Source: Lactuca virosa (Eukaryota > Streptophyta > Magnoliopsida > Asterales > Asteraceae). From it: a DNA stretch of 64,000 nt. Made by a program: the position numbers and the translations under genes. The notes beneath the pieces were generated by a model. The model saw nothing but the letters and a program-made list of their open reading frames with translations. It made no database searches and was not told where the DNA came from. Shown here in pieces: positions 1 to 10,785 of this stretch (position 1 is its first letter; each line of letters starts with the position of its first letter). The DNA is taken from contig CAKMRJ010005523.1 of the NCBI GenBank assembly GCA_928212115.1, forward strand, positions 109,777,332-109,841,331, written 5' to 3'.

Positions 1-177
1 CACGCAAGTGCTACATGTTTCACATTTAGTAACCATGGAAAGCCCAAAAGGTGCCCAACACTCCTAACCATGGCCCAACAAGTGTTTTACAATTATTTTA
101 CCCAACAATGTCTAAAAACTTTATTTCCATAATCAATTTACAAATAACTCACAAGTCCATATGCGTGTTTCTCGTAG
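1..177 (+). other. Untranslated leader of gypsy element J
   Basis: This stretch precedes the gag start at 178 and has no coding features of its own. The 5' LTR and primer-binding site of element J must lie left of the window. The leader ends in a CTCGTAG that looks like a splice acceptor directly before the gag ATG, which may be chance. Confidence 0.5.
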
Positions 178-1906
178 ATGGCATTACGACCCCCATACGC
201 TGCTCGCAACAACCGAAGGCTAGCTGCCCTTATCGCCAAGGAGGTAGCAAACGTCATCCCAACAATTGCAACCCAACTTCATTCTCTTCATCCACAAGCT
301 CCAGCAACCACTCCTCGTTGCTCGTTCAAGCACTTGCGTAACTGCAATCCGCCTTACTTCAAAGGCATCGATGGTGCCACCGCACTCCTCACATGGATTA
401 AAGAAATGGAGAGTACTTTCATCTATAGCGAGTGTACTGAGGACCTGATGGTCCGTCATGCTACAGGGTGCCTCCAAGGTCATGCTCTCACATGGTGGAA
501 CCTAGAAAAACGGGCAAAGGGAGAGGTTGTTGCCTTGGGAATGACCTGGTCAAAACTAAAGGAACGCATGATGGAGAAGTTCTGCCCTGACAGCGAATTG
601 CAAACTCTCGAGGATGAATTCTGGAATCTGAAACAGGTGGGAGGCGACAACGCGACCTACACCAATAGATTCCATGATCTCTCGAGACTCCTACCTCACA
701 TGGTTCAACCTATGAAAACTGCAATACGCCGCTACATCAAAGGGTTACCACGCCAGATCCGTGATTCGGTGACCAGCAGCAGGCCATCTACCCTAGAATC
801 CGCCATTGAAATAGCAGGTCAACTCAACGAGGACAATATGAACGATGGTGTCCTCCCACGCAAGGGTTCAAAGATGTCAACTGAAAAGCCGACCCCTGAG
901 ACCCCCCTAATTGTCAAGTCCGAGTCCTCCCACCGACATGACAAAAAGAAGCGGAAAAGTCATCACCACAACCATGCTGTTATTACCCCTGGTACTCCTA
1001 TCACCCAAGTCACCCCACAAGCCCAACCGAATAAAAAGCCGTATACCGGACCTCACCCCCTCTGTAACCACTGTAACTATCACCATATGACCACCAGCCC
1101 GTGTCGCCTCTGTACGAATTGTGGTCGCTATGGCCACTTGGCGGACACATGTCGTGCACAAAAAACTCAGCGACCACTCTATCTACCCTCAAATCAGCAA
1201 ACACAAACCCGATATCCAACTGGAACATGCTTCAACTGTGAGAAACGCGTGTCCTAGGCTAGTCAATATCATCAACACCCAAGCCCAGGCAAATCCAACA
1301 ATGCAGGTTCCAGCTCCCAAAGGCCGAGCCTTTGTCATTACCGCAACCCAAGCAAAGACCGATAACAAGGTCGTAAATGGTACGTTTCTCATAAATGACT
1401 GCTACGCGTCAGTACTTTTTGATTCAGGTGCCGATAAAAGTTTTGTGTCTTTGGAATTTGAACCCACACTTCACACATCTCGCACGATTCTTGATGAGTA
1501 CTTTACCGTAGAAGTCGCCGATGGAAAATACGTTTCACTCAATGCAGTCATCCAATATTGCACTTTCGATTTTTGTGGTCATAAATTTTCTGTCAATTTA
1601 GTTCCTATGGAACTTGGTAGCTTCGACATTATCGTAGGAATGTATTGGCTATCCCAAAACCATGTTGAAATAGTATGTTACGATAAGTTCATTCGTATTC
1701 CTCTCGCCGACGGTCAAAGTCTTCGTATTTATGGCGAGACTCATTCGAAAAAGCTTAGTCTTATGTCATGTACTCAAGCTCGATCATATCTACGAAATGA
1801 ATATATGGCTTTCTTAGCCCATGTGGTGGAAACAAAGGTCAAAGAAAAGAAGATCGAAGATATTCAGGGTAGACTCATTAGGATCAACAGTCTAATAAAA
1901 TTTTAA
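178..1906 (+). pseudogene. Element J gag and protease, Ty3/gypsy, frameshifted and truncated
   Basis: The first frame (178-1257) gives a gypsy gag protein: capsid-type sequence from about residue 60 to 230 (including the LTWWN motif), a basic linker, and one CX2CX4HX4C zinc knuckle (CTNCGRYGHLADTC). A second knuckle breaks off after CFNCEKR, and the reading continues in another frame from about 1241 to 1906, so a short deletion with frameshift lies near 1240-1257. The second part is a retropepsin-like domain with the active-site motif DSGADKS and the family hallmark DIIVGMYWLS. The frame ends soon after KEKKIEDI, where family members normally run into reverse transcriptase; instead the sequence changes to the RKD block. 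The protein cannot be made as one polyprotein. Family level is sure; lineage (Tekay/Del-like) is inferred. Confidence 0.85.
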
Positions 1907-2244
1907 TTACACATAACTGGGGGCATGTCGAGTGAATCTTAGGAGTGGATCAGACATGGAACAAATCACAAGATTATAATCAAATTATTCCTACTAAATT
2001 CATAAGTCTATTTATAAAGACCTCTAGTATAGAGTCGTCGGCGTAGTCGTGTCGGCAATCTAGAATATAGTTAAATACATAATACAAACTATAATACCCA
2101 AATTATACAAAATTTTCTGCATTAAAAATCAATAGACAAACACAATGAAACTAAAAAGGGTATCAAACTATCAAGAGAAAAACACATACAATGTAGATTA
2201 AAATCCACTAATTATAACAAAATGGCTAAAAGAAAAGGTAAGGA
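1907..2244. other. Non-coding, AT-rich; 3' flank of the RKD gene
   Basis: No coding signal is seen. On the minus strand this is the region after the RKD stop codon and should hold its 3' UTR and poly(A) signals. It is unrelated to the J coding sequence to its left. Confidence 0.5.
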
Positions 2245-3348
2245 CTAAGGATTGTTAAGTCCTCTCTTCTTATAAATAGCTTTGAAGCAAGCTTGCCTAA
2301 GCTTCTTTGTTCCTTCTGTCAATTCCATACCTGGCAATTTCTCCATCATCTTCTTGTGCCCTTCTAACGTCTCTATCTCCTCCTTTAATCCCAACTCCTA
2401 GTTTTTTTTAAAAAAAAGGTAGATGCAATATATTTTTCGTGTGAGTTCACAAAATTTACAATGAGTTAAGTTTATATAAATATAAATCAGGAAATCGTAG
2501 TAAATCAATTGATTTGATGTGGAATATGCCTAGGGCCATTGTTTATGTTATAAAGAAACTAATAATTAAAATTTTAGAAAATACCAAAACTACTTTGGTT
2601 ACCAAGTGCAGGCATGCATGCATGAGTAATGTATAGAAGGTTATTATCGTAATTTACCTTGGCATTTTGAATGAGGGATTGTAGGCTCGTAAGTTTTCTA
2701 TGAGGCCATCTGTTTATGTTTAGCTCTCTGCATCTTTTCTTCAACAATGTTAACCCTATCCCTAGTTCCTTTGCTGCCATGATTATCGGCATCTCAAAGT
2801 ACTTCTCTATCTCTTCAAACTCCAATGGTCTCAATCTCTTTGCCACCTTCCGGCCACCGTGATCAGTGGTGGCAGCACTAGAACTACATGTAGCCTCACC
2901 ACCGGATTTACAGTCTTCACTGAAACTAACCAATGGTAAATTACCATCCTCCCAACAATCCCATAAGCTTATGTCTTTAAGGGGATCAAAATCGTGAAAC
3001 TCATTTCTAGAAATGATGTTTTGATCTTTGTTAAGTACTGTGGAAACGTTCTGATCGAGCACTTCATGCAATTTTTCCGACAACTCGTAATCACGATGGT
3101 CGAGCATGTCACCACTGCAAAAATCCAAAAAAAAAAAAAAAATCAAATCAAATCCAACACGATGAAAGACTCTTTTTGATCACTACAAATCCAAACCATG
3201 TTTTGATCAATGTCGACAAAATCACTTTTCTGTGCGAAAGATGGTGTAATGAGTGACGTTTATATATACCTGAAAAGATCTTGATGATCCAAGTATTGAA
3301 ACCAATCGAGGTCATCTATGGGGTTTTGTGATCTGCAGGTGGATCCAT
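2245..3348 (-). CDS. RKD: RWP-RK domain (RKD-like) transcription factor, three exons, one frameshift in exon 1
   Basis: A plant RKD-type nuclear DNA-binding protein; family members regulate egg-cell and gametophyte or germ-cell identity. Exons on the minus strand: 3348-3270, 3114-2658 and 2397-2245, with GT/AG borders (GTATAT..TTTGCAG; GTAAAT..CTAG). Exon 2 holds an acidic N-terminal region and the RWP-RK domain: EFEEIEKYFEMPIIMAAKEL, then GLTLLKKRCRELNINRWPHRK with the signature RWPHRK. Exon 3 codes for 50 residues with a charged helix and the family C-terminal motif KLRQACFKAIYKKRG. Exon phases agree between exon 1, 2 and 3, but the only ATG near a TATA box (3348) is one base out of frame: exon 1 is one nucleotide short, in a run of four C. 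It is a pseudogene, a sequencing error, or starts elsewhere (an internal Met sits at the start of exon 2). With that base the length would be about 229 residues, near the family norm. It lies antisense inside retroelement J. Confidence 0.8.
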
Positions 3349-3390
3349 TTGTGAGGGAGAAGTTAAAAGTCGCGATAAGAATGTGATGAT

Positions 3391-3398
3391 TTATATAA
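3391..3398 (-). promoter_or_regulatory. Candidate TATA box of the RKD-like gene
   Basis: On the minus strand this reads TTATATAA, about 43 bases upstream of the ATG at 3348. It would place transcription start about 15 bases before the ATG, which is short but possible. It supports 3348 as the intended start. Confidence 0.45.
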
Positions 3399-4001
3399 GT
3401 GAAGTGGGAGAAGTAATTAATAGCAAGTTGTGGGAATGCAACAAAACAAGTTAAGCACTTCTGAAAAATTGATAAATGATTTCGGTAACACTCGCGGAAT
3501 ATAAACTAGTGAAAATTACAAACGAAATTGAATATATATAGTCTATGATGTTATGGTTATTGTGTATCTAACAAATGAAGAGAAAATGAATATATATATT
3601 CTTTGAGCCGTAACCTTCTTCTTCAATTCACACACATATACGTATATGTTGCTGCAAATTATGACTTGTGTGCCTCATGCATTTAATGCATCACATGCCT
3701 ACTGCATATTCTTGACTTTGAAGCTACGTATCAGTTTCCAATTTCCCCAGTAGCACACTTTTCATTAGAAAATACTCCAAGTCTTTACACATGAACCAGT
3801 TAGAAAGTACTCCAACTCTTCACATGAACCAATTAGAAAGTACTCCAAGTCTCACACATGCATTTATGACTTGTGTGTCGCTATAGGTATGTCGTTGGCC
3901 CTTGTTAAAAACCTATAGCGACAACAAGTCATCGTAATAGATTAAACCTGTGGTGACAACGAGTCGTCGCTATAGGTAACTAATAAAACTATATTTTAAC
4001 C
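3399..4001. repeat. RKD upstream region with a short tandem repeat and a 12-mer in both orientations
   Basis: No gene is seen. About 3765-3860 holds three copies of a 33-35 base unit (TTAGAAAGTACTCCAA..CACATGAACCAA). Close to the right border the 12-mer GTCGCTATAGGT occurs at 3877-3888 and 3966-3977, and its reverse complement at 3911-3922. Such short motifs in both orientations resemble sub-terminal repeats of DNA transposons and may mark the end of the block that carries the RKD gene. Confidence 0.45.
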
Positions 4002-4020
4002 CGAAGATATGATTGACAAA

Positions 4021-4292
4021 ATCTATCCGACGAGACCCTCGTGATACCTCGTGACGAAATTGAAATCAACGAGAGTCTCCACTTCGTGGAAGAACCGGTA
4101 GAAATCATGGATCGAGAGATCAAAAGAACAAAGCAAAGTCGTATTCCCATTGTGAAGGTCCGCTGGAACGCTAAACGAGGACCCGAATTCACCTGGGAAC
4201 GCGAGGATCAGATGAAACAAAGTATCCACATCTCTTCCCAAACTCTCGAAATCCCAGTCAAAATGAAAATTTCGGGACGAAATTCCTTCTAA
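4021..4292 (+). pseudogene. Element J, C-terminal end of pol (after integrase)
   Basis: The frame from about 4023 to the stop at 4292 codes for the C-terminal tail of a gypsy polyprotein: SDETLVIP, EIEINESLHFVEEPVEIMDR, then IPIVKVRW and GPEFTWERE, the chromodomain-like end typical of plant Tekay/Del-like elements. Reverse transcriptase, RNase H and the integrase core are missing between the protease at 1906 and this point. Orientation matches the gag-protease part, and a polypurine tract and LTR follow directly, so this is the 3' end of the same element or of a close relative. Confidence 0.75.
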
Positions 4293-4302
4293 CGGGGGAT
4301 GA
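4291..4302 (+). promoter_or_regulatory. Polypurine tract of element J
   Basis: AACGGGGGATGA lies immediately before the LTR start TGTGACAACC, as expected for the plus-strand primer of a gypsy element. Confidence 0.65.
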
Positions 4303-6385
4303 TGTGACAACCGTCAAATTTAGGTCAAGGCAAAGTCAAACTAAGTCAACAAGTCAAACCGTCAACTCCCTTAACCCTTGTATGTTAGGGTTTACGTTAT
4401 GTAATAACTGTACAATTCGCTACTTTAATGAGAAAACATCATTTGGAAAATTTGTGTGTTTGATTTTCCTTAGCCTTTACAGTGCTAAACAACATTGGAA
4501 ATTTAATAAACCCTACTCAAGATTACTTGACGCTAATAGGATCAAAACCCATACACTACGATATAAATTGACGTTAATAGCAACATAGTATAGTACAACG
4601 TTATAACTATAATCCAATTAAATTATGATAGCATATTAAAATCAAATCAAAGTATAATGCTCTAATTAAATTAAAAGAATCAAACTTGAATACTATAATT
4701 AAACTTCAAATCAAAGTAGATTGTTATAATCAAATAATAACCTATTTTTATAAAACTCTATTTTTATAAACTTTACATTAAATTTTATAAAACTCTTATA
4801 TTAATTATGTAAAAGATGCTTGTGTTAGTGGGAAATTATGAAGACCACCAAAAGCAAAAAGATTATTCCCATGGTCTCCCACTCACACCTCCCATCCACT
4901 TTCCTTTCCTTTTTCTCCCAACACATTATTCTCTTCACCACTTAAACCTTCTCTATTCTTTCTCTCACTCTCAATCTCGAAATTCATCCAAGAAATACTC
5001 ATATTCCAGCCAAGAACAATCTATTATACTCCAATCTTCATCCCTCTTGAAGCATTCAACAAGGTATGTTGTTAAAAGTTTCAAATTCATACAAGAAACA
5101 AATTAAATCCACCAAACTATCTAAAACTCATTTTATGCATAAACCTGATTTTTCTCAGAATCCCATCAATAAAATAAGAAGTTCTGGAAATTTTCAGAAA
5201 ATAACTTATTTTATTGAATTACTATAATTATTGCAATAAAGTAGGGCAATAATTCACATAAAATACTTTTTGCATTCAATAAATTCTGAGAAAATTCTGG
5301 GATGACCTATATATTGATTAAACATAATTTATTAAGTTTCATGCATTTATATTACTGTTTACTATTATTTATGATTTTATTGATTAATTAATAATGAAAT
5401 ATATAAAAACTATTTCCCATAGTCACAAATATCCGAAACTTATACAATGGGCTATATTATGTTATAAAACTATGGTTAATTTTACAGAATTTTTGGGAAT
5501 CATTTATTATTTTTCCCGGATTTTGTTGTTGTTTAATCATTAAAGTATTAAATAAATACTAAAACAGTTCAGAAAAATATAAAATTTTTACAGTAATTAT
5601 TATTGTATGAAATAATGATTTCCTAATAATTTCATAATTTTTCAATACTATTTACTATTTAAAACCATTTTCCTAAGTATTTAAGCATGTAAAAATGCAT
5701 TTTAATGATTATTTCATATAAATAATTGTTAAAATCTGTAAATAATTATAATTGGGCAAGTTATTATTTTAATAAGAAATTATTAAAATCTGGCCTAAAT
5801 TGAAAATATAAATTAATTATGCAAAGTAATTAATTCAATTTAAAATTCATTTAACAAATGAATACCTTAATATTCTAATCAAAATGAATTATTGTTAATT
5901 CATCTAATATAAGAATATGTGTCTAATTATTTGTATTAATACTCTATTCTCGTTTAGCAGTTCCTAAACCAAAACTATTAATTATATTAAGTTATACGCC
6001 ATTTTGACCCGAACCGTCTATCGTACGACACACGTATTTCGTTTTGGGACTAAAGTGAGTAATCTACCCCATACTTTATAATTTTCAATACTTTTGGGGT
6101 GTATCATGTGGTTCTAATATGTTCCAACTTCATTTTATTGTTTTATCACAATTGAGACATTGTTGGGACATTTATACGTGAGTCATTAATTGTATAACTA
6201 TTGTTTGTTTACGCTACATGTACTTGTAGTGCATTACCATTGTTAGTCTAATCTCCATGACTATGCCCGTATTCTTGAGGTACGTTATGGACAATAATAG
6301 CGCTATTGGGTTGACCACCCCGCCTTGGGATGCTAAGGTGATTGATCGCACGTGGTTGAGTGTGTTTGATGATTAGATGCTCCAT

Positions 6386-6451
<66 letters not shown>

Positions 6452-6874
6452 GAGGACTTATTGTTGTTGTTATCATTTGTTAATCAATTTTTGATTTATA
6501 AACCGTTATCTCAAATACAATTGTTTGCCGACTTCAAAAGAAAACAAATTTCAAATTATAAATGTTTCAACTTCACAATTTTCTCTACTAAAATTAGATT
6601 ACTCACCAACTCTCGTAGTTGACCTGTTTTTACCCATGATGCAGATTTGAAGAATGAAGTTGATGAAAAATAGGTTGTGCCTTAGAAATCCACAAGACTA
6701 TTTAAATTTGATGTAATAAATGTTGTTCGTATTTGGATTTGTATTTGTATGTGGTGGATCTTGTTTCCATACTTAGTACTTAATTAAATCTAATCATATT
6801 ATAACATAGTTGTCATGAGACTTTGAACAATATATCACGCCTTGATCGATTCCGACAAGGATCGGGGTGTGACA
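4303..6874 (+). repeat. 3' LTR of gypsy element J (about 2.57 kb)
   Basis: Starts TGTGACAACC right after the polypurine tract and ends GGGGTGTGACA. Length, the TG..CA ends and the distal CGACAAGGATCGGGG segment fit a long Tekay-like plant LTR. It holds only short chance frames. The 5' LTR partner is outside the window, so its age cannot be judged. Confidence 0.75.
6389..6447. repeat. (TA)n microsatellite in the J LTR
   Basis: An uninterrupted run of about 29 TA units inside the LTR. Confidence 0.95.
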
Positions 6875-7390
6875 CTGACTCTACCCAAACCAGTCCTCAG
6901 CTGCTGAAGGCCTCCTTGTAATTCCAATTAGTCATCACCTGAATACCATCACATGTGACGAGGCTCAGATAATCCTTCAAGTAAAAGACTCGTCCCTACA
7001 ACGGTTAGACTCAAACGAGAGTTGCACAATAGGGCCAAATCCAGCACTCTGAGATTATTCCACCCTGATCACATGTGACGTGACGTATTCACCTAATGGC
7101 TAACTCCATCACTCAGAGTCCCACAAAGCACAAAGCAAGCAGCATTCAGACACAGGAAACTACTCAAGCAATTCTATCCTTATAACAAGAAACTGTACTA
7201 GCATACAATGCTAAGCTCATACTATCAGGCATAACCTAAACAGGCTATCCTACTGCTGTCTACTCAATACTAGCATGCAATTCTCATAAAGCTGAAACAC
7301 ATATAGCAGGCACATAAGGCATCCTACTAGATCCTTAGTCCTATTCTAGCATGTTGTTCTACTGGAACTGAAACTGATAATCATAATATA
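6875..7390. other. Unassigned non-coding sequence
   Basis: No coding frame or terminal repeat recognised. The composition (CAGGCATAACC, CTAGCATG.. motifs) is reminiscent of gypsy LTR or leader sequence but gives no clear element. Confidence 0.3.
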
Positions 7391-7610
7391 AACTTGTATG
7401 GGTAATTTGGGAGTACTTACTTGAGCTCGGATGATCGCATGCACCACACCCTTTTTCCTTTTCTCAAAACTCTTTTCTTTTTAAGTTTTTTTTCCAAAAA
7501 TTCTTTCGAAAACATTTTTCTTTTGAAAATCTCTACCATTTCCTTAGTTTGAGTCCAGTCATACCCGAAAGTGTGCCTGAATCCCTCAAACCAAGGCTCT
7601 GATACCAACT
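7391..7610 (-). other. Leader remnant and primer-binding site of gypsy element E2
   Basis: On the minus strand, TGGTATCAGAGCC (7607-7595) is complementary to the initiator tRNA-Met 3' end and sits just after the LTR end. About 200 bases of leader follow, rich in GAAAAG on that strand, and then the element is cut off; no gag is present. Confidence 0.7.
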
Positions 7611-8343
7611 TGTAACGACCCAAAATCATGACTAAAAATTTCGTTTTAAAAAAAACATTACTTAAACCACAACTGGCAATTCATAACATAAATCATAACA
7701 TAAAATCATAATGTTAATTCAAAACATAATCTTCTTATCAGAGTAAAACATCCCAGGCTGACTAACTATGGTGGGTGTCATGCGATCATCCCGAGCTCTT
7801 CCCTCCGCTACCGGAAGTACCTGAAACCAAAACTGAAAACTGTAAGCACGAAGCTTAGTGAGCTCCCCCAAACTACCACATACCATACAATAACATATAA
7901 AGCACATACTGGGCCTTGCCCCCTGCATCGGACCGAAATCCGGACTAACTGAACATAGCATAACATGATCATAGCATATAAGCACATATACTGCATACTA
8001 CATCGGACCGAGGTCCGGACTAACTAACACATAAACATGCCTGAATCACAAAGACATCAAGCATACTGAACTACTGCACCGGGCCAGAGTCCGGAACTAC
8101 TGCTAACTAAACGGGTCGGCATTGTGGCCGTAGACCCGTGCCTACTGGGAGGAAAATCACCTGAACTGCTGAACTCTGCTGATAATCCTCTGGTTGCTAA
8201 TCGACTATTTTCTGAAGCGATGCTCTCCTAGCTCACCGAGCTACCAACACCAAATAATAGAACTTAGCCTAACTATCCTCCAGAGGTCAACTAAGTCAAC
8301 TCTGGTCAAGGTCCTGGTCAAAGTCAACCTTCCAGTTGACTAG

Positions 8344-8708
8344 ACTCGCCGAGTTGTTCTACCAACTCGCCGAGTCCATGCTTCTCAAATCCCAAACAAC
8401 CCCGACTCCACTCGTCGAATCTAGCGAGAACTCGACGAGTTCTCCTTCATCTAACACATCGGGACTATCTTCAACTGACTCGCCGAGTTGTTCTACAACT
8501 CGCCGAGTCCATATTCATCAGCTAAGAAGATTGCCTTGGACTCGCCGAGTTCCTCCTTGAACTCGTCGAGTACCATGATCTTCATGTCCATCATGGACAC
8601 AGACTGGCTGAGTCCTTCTCTAACCCCACTCACTGATCCGACTCGTAAACAGAAGGGTTTGGGTTTTGAGACCCGACTCGCCGAGTCCATGAGCTGACTC
8701 GCCGAGTC
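8344..8708. promoter_or_regulatory. Paired ACTCGNCGAGT palindromes in the E2 LTR (transcribed part)
   Basis: Five pairs of an 11-base palindrome, ACTCG(C/T/A)CGAGT, starting at about 8344/8365, 8416/8436, 8480/8500, 8539/8560 and 8674/8695. Within a pair the gap is 10 bases (9 in two), giving 20-21 bases centre to centre. Spacer sequences differ while motif and gap are kept. Confidence 0.7.
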
Positions 8709-9310
8709 CTCCTTGTGACAACTCTATTCTGTCGATTTCAGTTAATTCCAACACTTCCAACCCATAGATCTGGACTCCTTATGCTAGCATTGCACGTAAA
8801 GTTGCCAACTTTACGTGCATGCAAGGTGCTATGAGGCTAAAACACTTAATCCAAGCTTCAAGGAAGACCTAGGTCATGAAATGGGACCTTAGCTGAATAA
8901 AGCCAACCACTTTGAGCTTCTAAAGCTCAAGAGTATCCAGATCTGTTGTCCAAACTATCCACAAAGGCTTAATACTTGGATTCTACTTGGAAATGATCCG
9001 ATTGTGACAAAAAGGCAAGCTAGAAAGGGGATTTATCAATTGAAAGCTCAAGGTCCAGACTTTTTACCTTCTAACAGTTGCCAACTCGATGTGAAGGCTG
9101 GATCTACACTTCCTTCCTTGCTCCTTTCTCCCAAGCCTTCAAAATCCACTCCAATGGACCTTAATCTTCACCAAAAGCTCCAAAAATGAAGTTGGGTGGC
9201 TAGGGTTTTGGGGTTCTGGACGAGAGAGGCTGTAATGAACCCTAGGGAAGAAAATAAGATGCTTAAATAGGGCACCAAGTCCCGGAATTAGGGCTTCCTA
9301 ACCCAGACCT

Positions 9311-9411
9311 GACTCGCCGAGTCCACTCTCCGACTCGTCGAGTCGGTCACTTAATCTTGCACCCGGATCCCGCTCCGACTCGTCGAGTTCTTCCTTGGAC
9401 TCGACGAGTTG
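9311..9411. promoter_or_regulatory. Two more ACTCGNCGAGT pairs, upstream of the E2 TATA box
   Basis: Pairs at about 9311/9332 and 9375/9396, each with a 10-base gap. On the minus strand they lie about 40-150 bases upstream of the TATA-like element, the place expected for promoter control sites. Confidence 0.65.
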
Positions 9412-9589
9412 ACCCCCTTTTGACTTAGGGTTTTTCTTTCCTTTCTTGGCTTTTCTGATACCGGGTGTTACAATCAGCTATTCCTGGTTCATTCATTCCT
9501 AAGGATTATCCTAAGGAATAGGCATGAAATCCATCGTTGCAAATGACACATCTGTCAAGCACAACTACTAATATTATCACTTAGGCGCA

Positions 9590-9725
9590 TCTGCCAGAAT
9601 TGTGACATTCTTTATGGGGTGCATCTGCCGATATAGTTCTTTAGGTGCATCTGTCGGGGTTATGAGGTTCTCTATTAGGTGCTTCTGCCGGTAGAGTCCT
9701 TTAGGCGCATCTGTCAGGGTTATCT
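9590..9725. repeat. Short tandem repeat, about 59-base unit
   Basis: Variants of TTTAGGCGCATCTGTC and GGTGCATCTGCCG recur about every 30 bases, with a higher-order period near 59 bases. The unit lies in the transcribed end of LTR H. Confidence 0.6.
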
Positions 9726-10785
9726 CGTTTATTGACAGTATCGTTTTCGAGAGTCCAATCGCAATACAGGTCAATCGGTTTTTAGAGTACACCGGTGAAC
9801 ACATCGTTCACAACACCTACAGGTTGCGAGCCTGCTAGTGTTCCACTGGACTGTCTAGAATAGTCCGTGGTTGTCATCCATACTCTGCTAGATGACGGGG
9901 CCAATATTTGGGAACAAGGCTTCTCACATCGTCCACCTCTCACCCTTACCTCATGGTCTATATCACCTCTCAACTCATCATCCAACTCATATTTCATCTA
10001 CTCATGTTTTACCCAACATATTATGTAGATATAAAATACATATACAGTTTAAATTATTTAAAACATGTATAAAATCTTTCATTCAGCATAGACAGCAAGT
10101 ATTCAGACAATATGCACACATAGCACGTAATTTATATTAAAATACTTCATATCTATGTGTAAGATGAAAGTAACTATGCACTCACTTGATAAGGTGGTGA
10201 GTCGGTACTCGAACAGCGCTTCGTTATCTCAAAACAATTTTTCCCTTGACAAAACCTAGTATCAATACCACTAGGGTTTAGTCTAACGTTAACCGCGACT
10301 AATTAATAGTCTAGATATTATTACTATTATATAAACGTTAAAAAACACTCTATATAACTCATAATAATAGCCCAAATAATTATTTTAAGGTCCTAATAAT
10401 ATTACTATATTGAAACATAAGTTATACTAAAGATAGGGTAGGCGTAGCTCACTTACAGCGAGTTTTTCTCAAAACCGGGCTCCACCGAAGCATATTTTCT
10501 GAGCCGAAGGCTCTTCTTTTTGGAGCCTTCGGGCGCTCCGGGCTTCCGCCTCGTGCTAGGGAGGTTCCCTAGGCTTTTTGGGGGGTTTGGGTGGTTAGAG
10601 AGAGGTTCTAGAGAGAGAAAGAAGGGATTGAAGGTGTGAGGAATGAGCTTCACCCGAAACCTCTATTTATAGGCTGCCTGGGACGTCACCACATCGTGGT
10701 ACATGCGTAGGCTCCAAGGCTTCGCCTGGTGCTGACACGTGGCATCGCACATAGGGTGGAAATCAACCGATTTTCAAAAATTCAT

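Larger units (their letters stand above)
1855..4010. mobile_element. Candidate insertion block carrying the RKD gene, bounded by a 9-bp direct repeat
   Basis: The sequence CGAAGATAT occurs at 1855-1863, where the J protease frame leaves the family sequence, and again at 4002-4010, a few bases before J coding sequence resumes at about 4022. A 9-bp direct repeat is the usual target duplication length of Mutator-like elements, some of which lack terminal inverted repeats and carry host gene pieces. I see no convincing inverted repeats at 1864 or 4001. The pol region missing between the two J pieces is not restored when the block is removed, so a pol deletion must have come first, or the repeat is only junction microhomology. 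Treat this as a hypothesis. Confidence 0.35.
7611..9472 (-). repeat. 5' LTR of truncated gypsy element E2 (minus strand)
   Basis: On the minus strand it starts TGTAACACCCGG at 9472 and ends GGTCGTTACA at 7611, followed by the primer-binding site. It is related to the LTR of element E (28521-30272): same ends, same palindrome pairs, same overall plan. A TATA-like CTATTTAAG lies near 9264-9272 on the minus strand. The element has lost nearly all its internal region and its other LTR. Confidence 0.75.

Noticed and set aside
3877..3977. CACTA transposon terminus from GTCGCTATAGGT repeats
   Set aside because: No CACTA/TAGTG ends or 3-bp target duplication found; kept only as a repeat note.
8336..8697. 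Ser/Pro-rich small proteins
   Set aside because: They come from the palindrome array (CTCGCCGAG) in LTR E2.
8344..9411. CRISPR-like array
   Set aside because: Motif is an 11-base palindrome in LTR pairs in a plant genome; units and spacers do not fit, and there are no cas genes.
9577..9804. Apparent repeat protein with LYRQ..DAPK units on the minus strand
   Set aside because: It is the translation of a 59-base tandem repeat inside LTR H; no start context or homologue.
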